The notes: a model not told the origin generated them from the letters alone. A stretch of 64,000 bases of DNA from Synergistaceae bacterium (GCA_018436725.1 JAHDKT010000044.1:21650-85649), one strand, 5' to 3'; positions 33,642 through 45,269 are shown, counted from the first letter of the stretch. Numbers and translations are program-made.

Positions 33642-34565
33642 TTATTCATGACGCCCCAGGCCGGTCAGCCCGGAGACGGTGTCGATCTTCTGTTCCGCAA
33701 GATAGGCCGAAAGCCCGGCGACGATCTTCCGCGGCAGGTCGAAGTCGGTGAAGAGCGCGCTGCCCACTTCCACCGCCGACGCTCCGGCGAGAAGCATCGA
33801 CGCCGCATCCTCCCACGATGCGACGCCGCCGCACCCGACCACGGGAATCCTCACCGCGCCGCAGACCTGCCATACCGTGCGCAGCGCGAGCGGGAACACC
33901 GCGGGACCGGAGAGCCCGGCGACCACACGCTGGAAGGCCGGACGTTTTTTCTTGATGTCCATCGCCATGCCGAGCCACGTATTCCCGCAGACGATGGCGT
34001 CCGCGCCCTCCGCCTCGGCGGCCTTCGCCACTCCGGCGAGGTCCGGCGACTGCGGGGTGAGCTTCACCCACAGCGCGCCCTTCCACTCGCTTCGCGCGAT
34101 GCGCACCGCCTTCGCGGCGCTTTCGGCCGAGATCCCCCACGCCATGCCGTCGCCGTCCACGTTGGGGCAGGAGATGTTCAGCTCGATGGCGGGGATGCCG
34201 GGAACTTCCGCGAGCGCGGCGATGCTCTCCCGCACCTCGCGCTCGGACTCCATGACGAGGTTCACGAGGAAGGGGCGGTTCGCGCCCCGGACGAGGGGGA
34301 GGTAGTCGTCGAGGAAGGAACGCACCCCGCCGTTCTGCAGGCCGATGCTGTTCAGCATGCCGCAGGGCGTCTCCCGGACGCGGACGCCCTTGTTCCCCGC
34401 CCTCCCGTTCAGGCTGACGGCCTTGGTGCAGAGCGCGCCGACGCCTTCCAGCCGCTCGGGAGACCAGAGTTCCGCCTCGTACGGCCAGACTCCGGACGCG
34501 ATGATCACCGGCGATTCGAGGTTCAGTCCGCCGAGCGGGACATGCATCTCAGTCCGCAAATTCAT
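33642..34565 (-). CDS. pyrD: Dihydroorotate dehydrogenase, class 1B catalytic subunit
   Basis: A 307-residue FMN enzyme, with NISCPN, the FMN-contact loops and a C-terminal GLTGLG. Partnering with PyrK allows NAD to be the electron acceptor, usual in anaerobes and Firmicutes. The start overlaps pyrK by 17 bp and has GGAGGAGG upstream. Confidence 0.92.
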   Translation of the reverse strand: MNLRTEMHVPLGGLNLESPVIIASGVWPYEAELWSPERLEGVGALCTKAVSLNGRAGNKGVRVRETPCGMLNSIGLQNGGVRSFLDDYLPLVRGANRPFLVNLVMESEREVRESIAALAEVPGIPAIELNISCPNVDGDGMAWGISAESAAKAVRIARSEWKGALWVKLTPQSPDLAGVAKAAEAEGADAIVCGNTWLGMAMDIKKKRPAFQRVVAGLSGPAVFPLALRTVWQVCGAVRIPVVGCGGVASWEDAASMLLAGASAVEVGSALFTDFDLPRKIVAGLSAYLAEQKIDTVSGLTGLGRHE

Positions 34566-35352
34566 TCCACAGCACCTCCTCCGCAGTGAAGACCGGGCCG
34601 TCCACGCAGACCCTTCTGTTGCCGCGCGCGGTCGGGATGACGCACCCGAGGCATCCGCCCATGCCGCACGCCATCCTGGACTCAAGCGCCACTCTGATCC
34701 GCGTGCCGTCCTCGGGGTACTTCGCCGCGAGCGCCCGAAGCATCCCCTGCGGACCGCAGGCCCAGACCTCAGTATCGGCGGGAAGTTCGGGGGGGAGGCC
34801 GTCGAGCGCCGTTCCCCTCGTCCCGACGCTTCCGTCGTCGGAGAAGAGGTCGACTCCGGGGAAGGACTCCTTCAGCCATTCGGCAAACCCCTCCCACCCT
34901 CTTCCCGCGACACCCATCGAGACGCCCGCGATTTTTGCCATTCCAAGGCGCCGCGCCGCGAAGAGCAGCGGCGCCGCACCGACCGAGCCCCCCGCGAGGA
35001 GCACTTTCTTCGGCAGGGGCGTGTCGCCGCGCGAGGAAAAGAACCCTCTCCCTATCGGGCCGCGGACGACGAGCGAATCCCCCTGGCGCTTCGAGGCGAG
35101 CAGCTCCGTCCCTCTTCCGACGACTCTGTAAAGCATCTTGAAGATCCCGCCGGAGGCAGCCGCCACGGCCAGCGGACGCCCCAGAAAGGGGTCGCCGCAA
35201 CTTCCGGGGCGCACCATCACGAACTGCCCCGGCTCCGCGGCGGAGGCGATATCTTCGCACTCCACCGCGAGCAGGCCGGAGCCGTCGCCCAGGGCGCGGC
35301 CGCCGGCGACTTTCGCTTCATAGTCCCGGGGCGCGCTCCCTCCGCAGGTCAT
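34549..35352 (-). CDS. pyrK: Dihydroorotate dehydrogenase electron-transfer subunit
   Basis: A 267-residue FAD/2Fe-2S protein of the ferredoxin-reductase type. GQFVMVRPG and the NAD-binding region GGSVGAAPLL are visible, and the cluster cysteines are C229, C234, C237 and C249 (CGMGGCLGC...C). It passes electrons from PyrD to NAD. Starts within the pyrC stop (ATGA). Confidence 0.92.
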   Translation of the reverse strand: MTCGGSAPRDYEAKVAGGRALGDGSGLLAVECEDIASAAEPGQFVMVRPGSCGDPFLGRPLAVAAASGGIFKMLYRVVGRGTELLASKRQGDSLVVRGPIGRGFFSSRGDTPLPKKVLLAGGSVGAAPLLFAARRLGMAKIAGVSMGVAGRGWEGFAEWLKESFPGVDLFSDDGSVGTRGTALDGLPPELPADTEVWACGPQGMLRALAAKYPEDGTRIRVALESRMACGMGGCLGCVIPTARGNRRVCVDGPVFTAEEVLWNEFAD

Positions 35353-36652
35353 TCGCCATCCTCCAGGCGGTTCATCCGCACGTTCCCTTCAACCAGCGTC
35401 ATCACCGGCCACCCCTGCAACATCTCGCCGTCCCAGGGGCAGAGGCGCGCTTTGCTCTTCCACTCGTTCACATCCACCCGCTTCACCGCGTCGAGGTCGA
35501 GCACCGTGATATCCGCCGCAGCGCCCTCTTTGATCGCGCCGAGCGCGCGCCACGGGCGCGGAAGCAGCGCGGCGGGACCCGATGTGAAGAGGGAGAGCAG
35601 GTGCTCCAGCGCGACCGGCTCGCCCAGCTTAAGCCAGGTATCCAGCACCACCGCGACAGAGCACTCGATCGAAGCGATGCCGCAGGGCGCTTCCTGGAAC
35701 GGAACGTCCTTCTCGTCCATGTGGTAGGGGGCGTGGTCCGTGACGATCGCGTCGGCCGTGCCGTCCGCGATGGCCTCCCAGAGCGCCTTGACGTCCTTGC
35801 GCGTCCGCAGCGGCGGGTTCACCTTGTACGTGGAGGAGAAGCGGCTGACGAGGATGCAGTTCTCGTCCAGCGAGAGGTGGTGCGGCGTCACGTCGCAGGT
35901 CACCGGAAGCCCTTCTTTTTTCGCTTGCCGCACCGCGTCCACTCCCAGCTCCGTGCTCACGTGCGTGAAGTGGATGGGGGCGTCCGTCTCGCGGCTCAGC
36001 GCGATGCCCCGCTGGATGTCGATGACCTCCGCCGAGGCGGGCCACCCCTTCAGACCGCTGGAGGCCGAGACCACGCCTTCGTTTACGTGCGCCTTCGCCG
36101 TCAGCGAGGGCTCCTCGGGGTGCTCCATGATCCGCACATCGAGATCCTTGCTATACAGCAGCGCCGTCTTCAGCAGCTTCGCGTCCCACACCGGGGAGCC
36201 GTCGTCGGTGAAGAGGACCGCTCCCGTCTCCGCCATCAGGCCGAGTTCGGCGAGCTGCTTGCCCTGCCGCCCCTTGCTCACGCAGCCGGAAGGCAGCACT
36301 CGCGCGCCTCCGGCCCGTTTCCCCCGGGCGAGAAGGTACTCGACCGTGACGGGGTTGTCCACCGCAGGCTCCGTGTTCGGCATCGTCACGACGGTGGAGT
36401 ACCCCCCCGCCGCCGCCGCGCGCGCGCCGCTCTCCGTATCCTCGCGCCACTCGTACCCCGGGTCGCGAAAGTGGACGTGCAGGTCGATGAAGCCGGGGCA
36501 GACCAGCTTTCCGCCGAGATCGTAGACCTCCGCGCCGTCCTCGGGGAGGCCGGAACCCCTGCGGGCGATCACGCCGTCCTTGACGAGGATGTCTTCGCAC
36601 TCGCCGCCGAGACTCCTCCCGTCGAATATTTTCGCGTTCTTGAGCAGAATGG

Positions 36653-36656
<4 letters not shown>
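35349..36656 (-). CDS. pyrC: Dihydroorotase
   Basis: A 435-residue class I dihydroorotase that cyclises carbamoyl-aspartate. Zinc ligands HVHFRDPG (H60, H62), the downstream PHH and TDHAPY motifs are present. ATG 36656 with GGAGGTG upstream overlaps the pyrB stop by 4 bp (ATGA). Confidence 0.93.
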
Positions 36657-38338
<1,682 letters not shown>

Positions 38339-38371
38339 GCGGTTGCAAAGAAAAAAATCAGCGAAGAAGAG

Positions 38372-40051
38372 TTACCTTTCTCCCTTTTCCGCAACTCTCC
38401 GGACGAGGAAACGCAGGAGCTTCGGGAAGACCTCCACGAAGTACGGAAGGTGCAGGCGTTCCGTGTTTTTGTGGGCGTCCTTCCCGAGCGGGCCGAAGTT
38501 CAAAATCGGGATGTCCAGCTCCGCAAGCGCCTCCGTCGGCAGGCCGTAGAGCCGTTTCCAGCCGGGCATGTTGCCGGCGAACGTCGCCATCTCCAGCGCC
38601 TCGCCCTGAAAACCGCAGTAGCTGAGGTCGGAAACCCCTTCGAAGAACGGACGTGTTTCCACCGTCAGCCCGAACCGTTCGCGCGCCTCCCGCACCGTCT
38701 CGCGCGCCGCACGCTCCATCCGGCGCTCTCCTTCCGCGACGCCGAGGTTCGCGCGGTGAGGGTACCACGGCGGCAGAAAGCCGAAGACGACAAGCGGTCC
38801 CGCCAGCGCGCAGGCCTCGACCATGCCTTCGACGAGCGCGACGGCCTTCGTCCGTTCGTCGGCCCCGGAAGGCGTCCGGGAAAGAACCTCTTCGACGAAG
38901 CCGGGGAACCCCGCGCTCAGTTTCGCCTCCGCCATGCGGCGCACCTCCTCGTACGAGAGCGCCATGGAACTCCACTTTCTCGAAGGACGTTCCGCCCCGT
39001 TCTTCCTCGCGAACGTACCGGCGTTGCGCTCATGCGCCTCTATCGCTTCCCGCAGCGCCTTTTCCGCGACGGCGCGCATTTCTGCGAGGATGCGCCCCGG
39101 CAGCTTCGTCGCCGTGAGGTAGCTGTAGAAGGAGAAGGCGCGCGTCATAATCGTCGCCGAGTACTCCCTCCGAAGGTCCGTCTGACGCATGCAGCCGAAC
39201 GGCGGGTACGCTCTTCCGCCGAGCGAATCCGCATACTCCGGGTTGCCTTCGAGTTCGAGGTTGATCCGGGAGATCACCGGCGCGGCGCCGAACCCCTCGT
39301 AGTACTCCCCGACGTGCGTCTCTTTTCCAGAGCAGAAGAAAAAGGTGTTGATCTTCCCGATGCTGCCAAGGTAGATGGACGGAAGAGCCGTTTCCCCCGT
39401 CGCAAAAGTGGGTTCAAGCTCGATGCACGCAAGGTACCGAAGGCCATCCTCTCTCTGTATGCGCGCAAGTTCCACCGATGCGGCAAGCATCCCGGCGGAG
39501 TTGTTCTCCTCGTCGGGAACCGCGAGCAGCAGCAGGTTCGCGTCGAGCCCTTGCGGATTACGGGCTTCCTCCATCAGCAGGTCGACTCCTGCGGCAAGTC
39601 CGCTCTTCATGTCGGCCACGCCGCGCCCGAAGAGCCATTCGCCGCTCTCGAGATCGTGGCGCGCATCCCCCGGCATGGCGGCGACATGCAGACGTCGTGT
39701 GTACTCCTCCGGATCGAACGCGAAGGACGCAAGTTCGCCGCACGCCTCCGCGCTCACGACGTCCATGTGCCCCGCGAGGATCAGCGTATCCGCAGTCGGG
39801 CGATCCTTCCGGACGATGGCATAGAGGAAATGCCGCCCGAATGGGTCGCCGTCGAGTGGAAGAAGACGGAGGTCCTCCGGGTGCTCCTTAAAGTACGGTA
39901 GCGGCGCGAGACGGTCGTACAGAAAACGTGCGATGTGGTTCTCGTGCTCGGGCGAGGGAGAGACGCTCGGAATCCGCAGCATGTCGAGCAGCAGCCGATA
40001 GAGGCCGCTTTCCGCGTGCTTCTTCGGAACGCTTCCCCTCTCCTCAAGCAT
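38372..40051 (-). CDS. rocB: M20 family peptidase, RocB-like
   Basis: A 559-residue protein with the M20 metal ligands in GHMDVV, GRGVADMKSG and DEENNSAGM, and the length and C-terminal pattern of RocB proteins, found in arginine-degradation gene sets though the reaction is not settled. It starts within the opine dehydrogenase stop (8-bp overlap), so it is the last gene of IclR-dctPQM-odh-rocB. A hydrolase acting on N-substituted amino acids would fit. Confidence 0.82.
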   Translation of the reverse strand: MLEERGSVPKKHAESGLYRLLLDMLRIPSVSPSPEHENHIARFLYDRLAPLPYFKEHPEDLRLLPLDGDPFGRHFLYAIVRKDRPTADTLILAGHMDVVSAEACGELASFAFDPEEYTRRLHVAAMPGDARHDLESGEWLFGRGVADMKSGLAAGVDLLMEEARNPQGLDANLLLLAVPDEENNSAGMLAASVELARIQREDGLRYLACIELEPTFATGETALPSIYLGSIGKINTFFFCSGKETHVGEYYEGFGAAPVISRINLELEGNPEYADSLGGRAYPPFGCMRQTDLRREYSATIMTRAFSFYSYLTATKLPGRILAEMRAVAEKALREAIEAHERNAGTFARKNGAERPSRKWSSMALSYEEVRRMAEAKLSAGFPGFVEEVLSRTPSGADERTKAVALVEGMVEACALAGPLVVFGFLPPWYPHRANLGVAEGERRMERAARETVREARERFGLTVETRPFFEGVSDLSYCGFQGEALEMATFAGNMPGWKRLYGLPTEALAELDIPILNFGPLGKDAHKNTERLHLPYFVEVFPKLLRFLVRRVAEKGER

Positions 40052-41249
40052 AGATTCCCTCCCGAAGCCAGGCGTTCAGCGCTTCTTTCTCCATGTGGGC
40101 GATTCCCAGATCCTCAAGAGTTACGCCGGTGGCCCGGAAGTCCGTCCCGGTCATAACGGAGGCGAGCGTGATCATGGACTCGATGACCGGAACCTGGATT
40201 CCGAACTTTTTCGCCAGCTCCAAATAGATGTGACAGCCGACGGGAATATCCTCGGTGATGTAGCGGTTGTGGATGGAGAACGGCCCCGTTCCCATCGCCA
40301 GCGTGTACTGCTCCTCGAAGGGGACGACGAACTTCTCCCCCATGTGCTCCGACCCCAGAATGTTCGACCTCGAAAAGAAGGCCTTCTCCGGAAAGTCCTG
40401 AATGCCGACCCCCATCGCTTCGGCGATGGCGCACTCTTCGCGGTAGAGGGCGAGCTGCACCTTCGAGATCGAAGGGCAGTATGCGTGCGAGTAAATGGAG
40501 AAATCGTACTTGTTCTCGCCGTAGACGACGCCCCAGTTCTCCATCGCGCCGACGCCGAGGATGGACCCAGGGCAGTGCAGGATAGGGTTGACATTGCTGA
40601 AACCGACGTCCGCGACGGTATCCCCTTGGACGGGGTGCTCCACGGAGTCGAGCGACGGGAGGTAGCGCTTCGATTCGAAAAAGGCCTCCTGGTCCGTCAT
40701 CGGCAGCGCCGCCCCGCGCAGCGTGATCGCCCAGTAGTTGACGCTCACCTCGGGCATCTGCTGCCCGCCCATGCTCTTGATCCGGATGCCGTAGGGCTGG
40801 CTGCTCCACTCGCCGACGACGATCTTCTTCGCGCACCCGGCTTCGCGGAGCATCTTCCGGAAGAGCAGCGAGCCGAAGTTCGCCGTCGTGAAATGCACGA
40901 CCATTCCATCCTCAAGATGCGGGATCAGACGCTCAAGAAAGGCTGTGTACCCCACGGCGGGGAAGCTGACGACGACGATCCCGGCGCCGCGGACGGCCTT
41001 CGCCATATCGTCGGTGACAACGTCGATCTTCGCCAACCCCTCGCGCTTGAATCCGTACAGGCTCTCCTGCCTTCCACCGACTCGTATCTCGCGCTTGTCC
41101 GCGATGCACCCCAGCCCCTCGAAGAACTCGGGCAGCTCGTAAAGGCGCACCTCACGCCCGGCGAGCGCCGTACAGGCGGCATGCCCGCGCGCCGTCGCCC
41201 CGCCGCCGAGAACCGCTACCGGTTTATCTTTCAAATACTCCATATTCAT
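40044..41249 (-). CDS. Octopine/nopaline dehydrogenase family oxidoreductase
   Basis: A 401-residue opine dehydrogenase. N-terminal Rossmann segment VAVLGGGATARGHA (11-24) and, in the C-terminal octopine-DH domain, NPILHCPGSIL with H224 matching the catalytic His. HFTTANFGSL is a further conserved strip. The family reversibly joins or splits an amino acid and a keto acid (for example octopine to arginine and pyruvate) with NAD(P). GGAGG precedes ATG 41249. Cluster context favours opine breakdown: imported by TRAP 4, split here, with RocB next. Confidence 0.85.
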   Translation of the reverse strand: MNMEYLKDKPVAVLGGGATARGHAACTALAGREVRLYELPEFFEGLGCIADKREIRVGGRQESLYGFKREGLAKIDVVTDDMAKAVRGAGIVVVSFPAVGYTAFLERLIPHLEDGMVVHFTTANFGSLLFRKMLREAGCAKKIVVGEWSSQPYGIRIKSMGGQQMPEVSVNYWAITLRGAALPMTDQEAFFESKRYLPSLDSVEHPVQGDTVADVGFSNVNPILHCPGSILGVGAMENWGVVYGENKYDFSIYSHAYCPSISKVQLALYREECAIAEAMGVGIQDFPEKAFFSRSNILGSEHMGEKFVVPFEEQYTLAMGTGPFSIHNRYITEDIPVGCHIYLELAKKFGIQVPVIESMITLASVMTGTDFRATGVTLEDLGIAHMEKEALNAWLREGIYA

Positions 41250-41261
41250 ATCGGACGCCTC

Positions 41262-42566
41262 CTAGAGCCGGCCGCCGAGCACAAGGCGAGGCAGCCAGAG
41301 AGCAAGTTCCGGCAGGAAGGTCACCGCCAGAAGCGTCGGCAGCCATGCGAAGAGGATGAAGATCATGGCCGGTTTCATCATCTGCGAAACGGGCGTCTTC
41401 GCCATGCGCCCGCCGAAGTAGAGCGTCGGCGCCGTCGGCGGCGTCACGTTCCCCAAGCCGAGGTTCGTCCCGATGATCGCGGCGAAGTGAATGGGGTGAA
41501 TCCCCAGGGAGACGACGACCGGGAGCAGTATCGGAGTGCAGAGCAGCATCGCGCTCACATCGTCCATGATCATGCCTATAATGATCATGAAGAGGTTGAT
41601 CATCAGCATGAGCACGTACTTGTTGCTCGACAGCGCGGTGAGAGAGGAGATGATCATGGCCGGAAGGCGTTCCTGGACGTAGATGCGGCTGAGCATCATG
41701 ATGCAGTACATCATCAGCATCACGACGCCGGTGGTAGTCGCCGTCTCGATGATCACCTCCATGAAGTTGCTCCGGTCGAGTCCCTTGTAGATCCAGAACC
41801 CCACCGGCACCGAGTAGAGCACGGCAACCGCTGCGGCCTCCGTCGGCGTCATGATGCCTCCGTAGATTCCTCCGAGGACGATGAACGGCATGAAGAGCGC
41901 AGGGAGCGCCTTTTTTCCGCGATTCCCCAGAAGCCGCATCGTCTCGGGGAAGGGAATGCGCGGAGCGACCTTCACGTTCGGGTCGTTGCGGAGCATTATG
42001 ATATTTAAAATGCTGAGCAGAATCATAAGAACGATGCCGGGCCCCACCGTGGCAAGAAAGCACGCGAGCACCGACTGCTGCCCCACCCAGGCGAAGAGAA
42101 TCATCTGCGAACTCGGCGGGATCAGCAGGCCGAGCGGCGCGGCGCACGAAACGAGCGCGGCGCTGTGCCCCATCGGGTAGCCGTTCTCCCTGAGGCGGGG
42201 GAACATGATGGAGCCGATGCACGAGAGAGTGGCGGCGCAGCTTCCCGAGATGGAACCGAAGACGGCGCAGGAGACCACGGAGACCACGCCGAGTCCGCCC
42301 TTGACGCGGCCGACGAAGACGTCGACGAAGTTGACGAGCGACGTGCCTATGCCTCCCCTGTCCATCATCCCGCCCACCATGATGAAGAGCGGGATGGCCA
42401 GCAGGACGATCGAACTCATCTGACTGAAGGCGTAGGGGAGCAAAAAGGACGGGTCGTAACCGTGGGTAATCACCATGAAGGTTGTCGAGAGCATGAAGCA
42501 GAAGGGAACGGGCAGCCCGAGCAGCAGCGTCGCGATTATAAGCAGAAGCGCAATGGTAATCGCCAT
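41262..42566 (-). CDS. dctM: TRAP transporter large permease (DctM), system 4
   Basis: A 434-residue DctM with FGSISGSCAATLSCIGSIM, LGLLIPPSSQMILFA and GGIMTPTEAAAVAVLY and about a dozen helices. Start after GGAGGAAA; a longer form from 42608 is less likely. It is more divergent than the other three, and 88 bp separate it from dctQ. Confidence 0.9.
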   Translation of the reverse strand: MAITIALLLIIATLLLGLPVPFCFMLSTTFMVITHGYDPSFLLPYAFSQMSSIVLLAIPLFIMVGGMMDRGGIGTSLVNFVDVFVGRVKGGLGVVSVVSCAVFGSISGSCAATLSCIGSIMFPRLRENGYPMGHSAALVSCAAPLGLLIPPSSQMILFAWVGQQSVLACFLATVGPGIVLMILLSILNIIMLRNDPNVKVAPRIPFPETMRLLGNRGKKALPALFMPFIVLGGIYGGIMTPTEAAAVAVLYSVPVGFWIYKGLDRSNFMEVIIETATTTGVVMLMMYCIMMLSRIYVQERLPAMIISSLTALSSNKYVLMLMINLFMIIIGMIMDDVSAMLLCTPILLPVVVSLGIHPIHFAAIIGTNLGLGNVTPPTAPTLYFGGRMAKTPVSQMMKPAMIFILFAWLPTLLAVTFLPELALWLPRLVLGGRL

Positions 42567-42654
42567 TCGTGTTTCCTCCAGTGCGCCGGCCGGGCGCTCC
42601 GCAGCCATCGTGCAGACGCCGCGGAACAGCCTGGTCGGCTGTAAGATGCGCTCC

Positions 42655-43179
42655 CTACCGGGAGGCTCCCTCCTTCTTCATCGCAATGAAGGAGAAAAGA
42701 TCTTCGAAAAAATAGACGACGGCGTACAGGGACATGAGCGCATAGCCGAAAAGCACCGACGTCTGGGAGATGAAGACGGGTATTCTGAGTCCTGTCGTGC
42801 GCGGCATCCAGACATAGCTGTACCACACCATGTCGACGGCCCACACGGTAAAGAGAATGCAGAGCGCGGCGATCGTCAGGTTGACCAGCACGCTCAGAAA
42901 TGCCTGCGCACGCACGGAGAGCATTTGCGGGATGATGTCCGCCTTCACGTGGCTCTTGTCGTACACGCCGTACGAACTTCCTATGAAATACAGCCAAAAG
43001 GCCGCGATCACAACGATCTCCTCTATCCCGAACAGATCGGTCTTGAACACGTACCGCAGCAGCGCCGCGACGCACATGATCAGCACCACGAAACAGCTGC
43101 TCAGGACGAGAAGCGCTTTTTGCAGTTTGAGCAGAAACTTCCAGATAAAGGACGATCTGACGGTCTCGACGAAACTCAC
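42655..43179 (-). CDS. dctQ: TRAP transporter small permease (DctQ), system 4
   Basis: A 174-residue four-helix protein of the DctQ type (GIEEIVVIAAFWLYFIGSSY). Follows dctP after 54 bp that hold a perfect hairpin. Confidence 0.88.
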   Translation of the reverse strand: MSFVETVRSSFIWKFLLKLQKALLVLSSCFVVLIMCVAALLRYVFKTDLFGIEEIVVIAAFWLYFIGSSYGVYDKSHVKADIIPQMLSVRAQAFLSVLVNLTIAALCILFTVWAVDMVWYSYVWMPRTTGLRIPVFISQTSVLFGYALMSLYAVVYFFEDLFSFIAMKKEGASR

Positions 43180-43198
43180 GGCAACCCCCTCCAGTGAT

Positions 43199-43222
43199 GC
43201 GCGGGGCGGCGACGCCCCGCGC
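43199..43222 (-). promoter_or_regulatory. Perfect GC-rich hairpin between dctP and dctQ, system 4
   Basis: GCGCGGGGC (43199-43207) pairs with GCCCCGCGC (43214-43222), 6-base loop, no T run after it in the direction of transcription. Confidence 0.65.
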
Positions 43223-43233
43223 GCGGCGTCGTT

Positions 43234-44256
43234 TTATTGCAGCGATTCCCTGATCTTCTCCAGCGTTTCCTTTCCGTAGGTCTTCTCGAGCTTGGGCCAT
43301 GTCGTCGCGCGCACATGCTCGGCGATCGCGGCCATCTCCTCCGCGGTTATCGGCAGGATCTCCACTCCCGCCTCCGCCAGTTTCTTCTGGTACTCAAGGT
43401 CCTCCGCGTTGCTGTCCGCGAAGCTCTTGTCGGCCTGCGCGTTCACCGCGTCGACGAGCACTTTGCGGTCCTCGGGGGAGATCTTCTCCCACACCTTCTT
43501 ACCGACGATGTACGCCGTCTGGTCGAAGAGGCAGTTATAGGGGATGTAGTATTTTATGACGTCGCGGAAGCTCAGGTAGTTGATCTGGGAGGAACCGCCT
43601 ATCCAGCCGTCGCAGACGCCCGTCTGGATGCCGCTGTACGTGTCCGCGTAGGGGATGGAGGTCGTCCGGAATCCGAGGTCCTCCGCGGTCTCCTTGTAGA
43701 CGGCGAGCGGCGCGACACGGATCATGGCGTCCTTGTCCACCCCGGCCTTCGCATGGTTTTTCGGCTGTTTCGCAAGACCGACGCCGACGAACCCGTCGCC
43801 GTAGATCCGGAGGAGGTGCACGCCCAACTTTTCAAGCGACTCCTCGATGATCGAATACACGTAGGAACCCGGGGAGAGCTGCTTCTGCATCCCTTCGCCC
43901 GTGGACGCGAGGAAGGGAAGCGAGCCCACTTCGAGCATGGGGTCGAACTGGCTGGGGAGGAAGATGAGTCCCATCTCGATCGTGCCCCGCCGGATCTCCT
44001 CGAAAACCTGCGTATAGTCGCCGAGCTGGTTCGCAGGGAACAGATCGAGGATCACCCGTCCCTCCGTCCCCTTCTCGACGATCTCCTTGATGGCTTCGAG
44101 GGATTTGCTTCCCCTGTACTCCGGAGAGGAGATTCCCGCAACTTTCAGCACCAGTTTCTCCGCCGCGGCGGACGGCAGCGCGAAAACTCCCGTCAACAGC
44201 AACCCGAGAACGAACGCTCCCAGAACTCCGCACGCAAAGCTTTTTCTTCTCATCAT
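43234..44256 (-). CDS. dctP: TRAP substrate-binding protein (DctP), system 4
   Basis: A 340-residue periplasmic binding protein with an N-terminal signal (MMRRKS, hydrophobic core, cleavage near SAAA). TGVCDGWIGGSSQINYLSF marks the DctP hinge, but the usual IRVP arginine strip is altered here (AMIRVAPLAVYKETAEDLG), which may reflect a different ligand. ATG 44256 follows AAGGAG. Confidence 0.85.
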   Translation of the reverse strand: MMRRKSFACGVLGAFVLGLLLTGVFALPSAAAEKLVLKVAGISSPEYRGSKSLEAIKEIVEKGTEGRVILDLFPANQLGDYTQVFEEIRRGTIEMGLIFLPSQFDPMLEVGSLPFLASTGEGMQKQLSPGSYVYSIIEESLEKLGVHLLRIYGDGFVGVGLAKQPKNHAKAGVDKDAMIRVAPLAVYKETAEDLGFRTTSIPYADTYSGIQTGVCDGWIGGSSQINYLSFRDVIKYYIPYNCLFDQTAYIVGKKVWEKISPEDRKVLVDAVNAQADKSFADSNAEDLEYQKKLAEAGVEILPITAEEMAAIAEHVRATTWPKLEKTYGKETLEKIRESLQ

Positions 44257-44342
44257 GACATCGCTCCTTTCAGAATCATTCATGCCTGGAACAAACCTTT
44301 TCCGCGCAGTCATTTTCCCCCGCAACGCCTCCTTTCACGGCG

Positions 44343-45095
44343 TCAGCGCCTGAACTGGAGCTTGTACGAAAGCTCCTCGGCGCCGTCCTTCAGAAGATGA
44401 AGCCATTCGACGACTTTCCCCTCCGTCGCGTGCTTCTTGGGCGCGGCCATGGCGAGAGAGATACGGACCGCTCTCTCCCGGTCGAAGACGGGAACGGCCA
44501 GCGACAGCACGCCGATGGTGAACACCTCGTCCTCCAGGGCGTACCCCTGCTCGCGGATTTTCCGGTACTCCTCCATTAAAAGTTCTCTGTCGACAAGCGT
44601 GTACGGTGTGCGGCGTTCCAGCTCCGAAGCGTCGAGAAGACTCCGGATATGCTCCTGGTCCTGGTAGGCGCACAAAAGCATCGCGGAGCCTCCCGAGTTC
44701 AGCGGGATGCTCTTGCCGATAAAGTCGTTCACGTCGTACACGCCTCCCGGCACTCTGTGCTTGTAGGCCGGGAAAGCGCGGTCGCCCTCCCAGATCGTGA
44801 TATACGTGGTCTCGCCGACAGATTTGGAAGTATGCGCAAGTATCGGAGGCGCCGTCTCGCCGATCCCCTTGAAGTGACCGTACACGTTGCCGAGCCGAAG
44901 CATGATGGGGCTGAGATGGTATTTTTTGGAAGAATGATCCTGAATAACGAAGTTCTGCTCCTGCATCGTCCGGAGCAGCTTGTATGCCCCGCTCTTCCCG
45001 ATGCCGGCATGGGAAGCGATCTCGGAAAGGCCGAGTTCATACGGCGGTTCGCCAAGACGTTTCAGAAGAAGCAACGCTTTTTCCAGACTGCTCAC
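44343..45095 (-). CDS. IclR family regulator
   Basis: A 250-residue protein with an N-terminal winged helix (LGLSEIASHAGIGKSGAYKLL) and an IclR effector domain (GKSIPLNSGGSAMLL; VLSLAVPVFD). It starts with GTG 45095, GAGGGG upstream. Oriented with, and 86 bp ahead of, TRAP system 4, it probably controls dctPQM-odh-rocB in response to the opine or a product. A palindrome resembling IclR sites lies in its own promoter. Confidence 0.9.
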   Translation of the reverse strand: MSSLEKALLLLKRLGEPPYELGLSEIASHAGIGKSGAYKLLRTMQEQNFVIQDHSSKKYHLSPIMLRLGNVYGHFKGIGETAPPILAHTSKSVGETTYITIWEGDRAFPAYKHRVPGGVYDVNDFIGKSIPLNSGGSAMLLCAYQDQEHIRSLLDASELERRTPYTLVDRELLMEEYRKIREQGYALEDEVFTIGVLSLAVPVFDRERAVRISLAMAAPKKHATEGKVVEWLHLLKDGAEELSYKLQFRR

Positions 45096-45117
45096 GCGTA
45101 CCCCTCGTTTCCGTATA

Positions 45118-45132
45118 GGAAATTAATTTTCC
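45118..45132. promoter_or_regulatory. Likely IclR operator
   Basis: GGAAATTAATTTTCC, a near-perfect palindrome, very close to the published Escherichia coli IclR consensus TGGAAATNATTTCCA apart from spacing. It lies just downstream of the predicted start of transcription, so binding would block the gene. Confidence 0.55.
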
Positions 45133-45150
45133 CATAGAAGAATACCATGC

Positions 45151-45179
45151 ACTATAGCAGCAAGTCTGTGATTTGTCAA
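45151..45179 (-). promoter_or_regulatory. Promoter of the IclR gene
   Basis: On the minus strand TTGACA (45174-45179), 17-base spacer, TATAGT (45151-45156). Near consensus. Confidence 0.8.
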
Positions 45180-45269
45180 AATTTAAAAACCGTCTTACAT
45201 CTTCTCCGCTCGGTATACCCTCGACAATGTCTCCGGACGGAACAAGATGCTGCAATATACCCTATCTAC

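Noticed and set aside
40095..42008. A 637-codon open frame on the plus strand
   Set aside because: Antisense to opine dehydrogenase and dctM; no ribosome site, biased composition.
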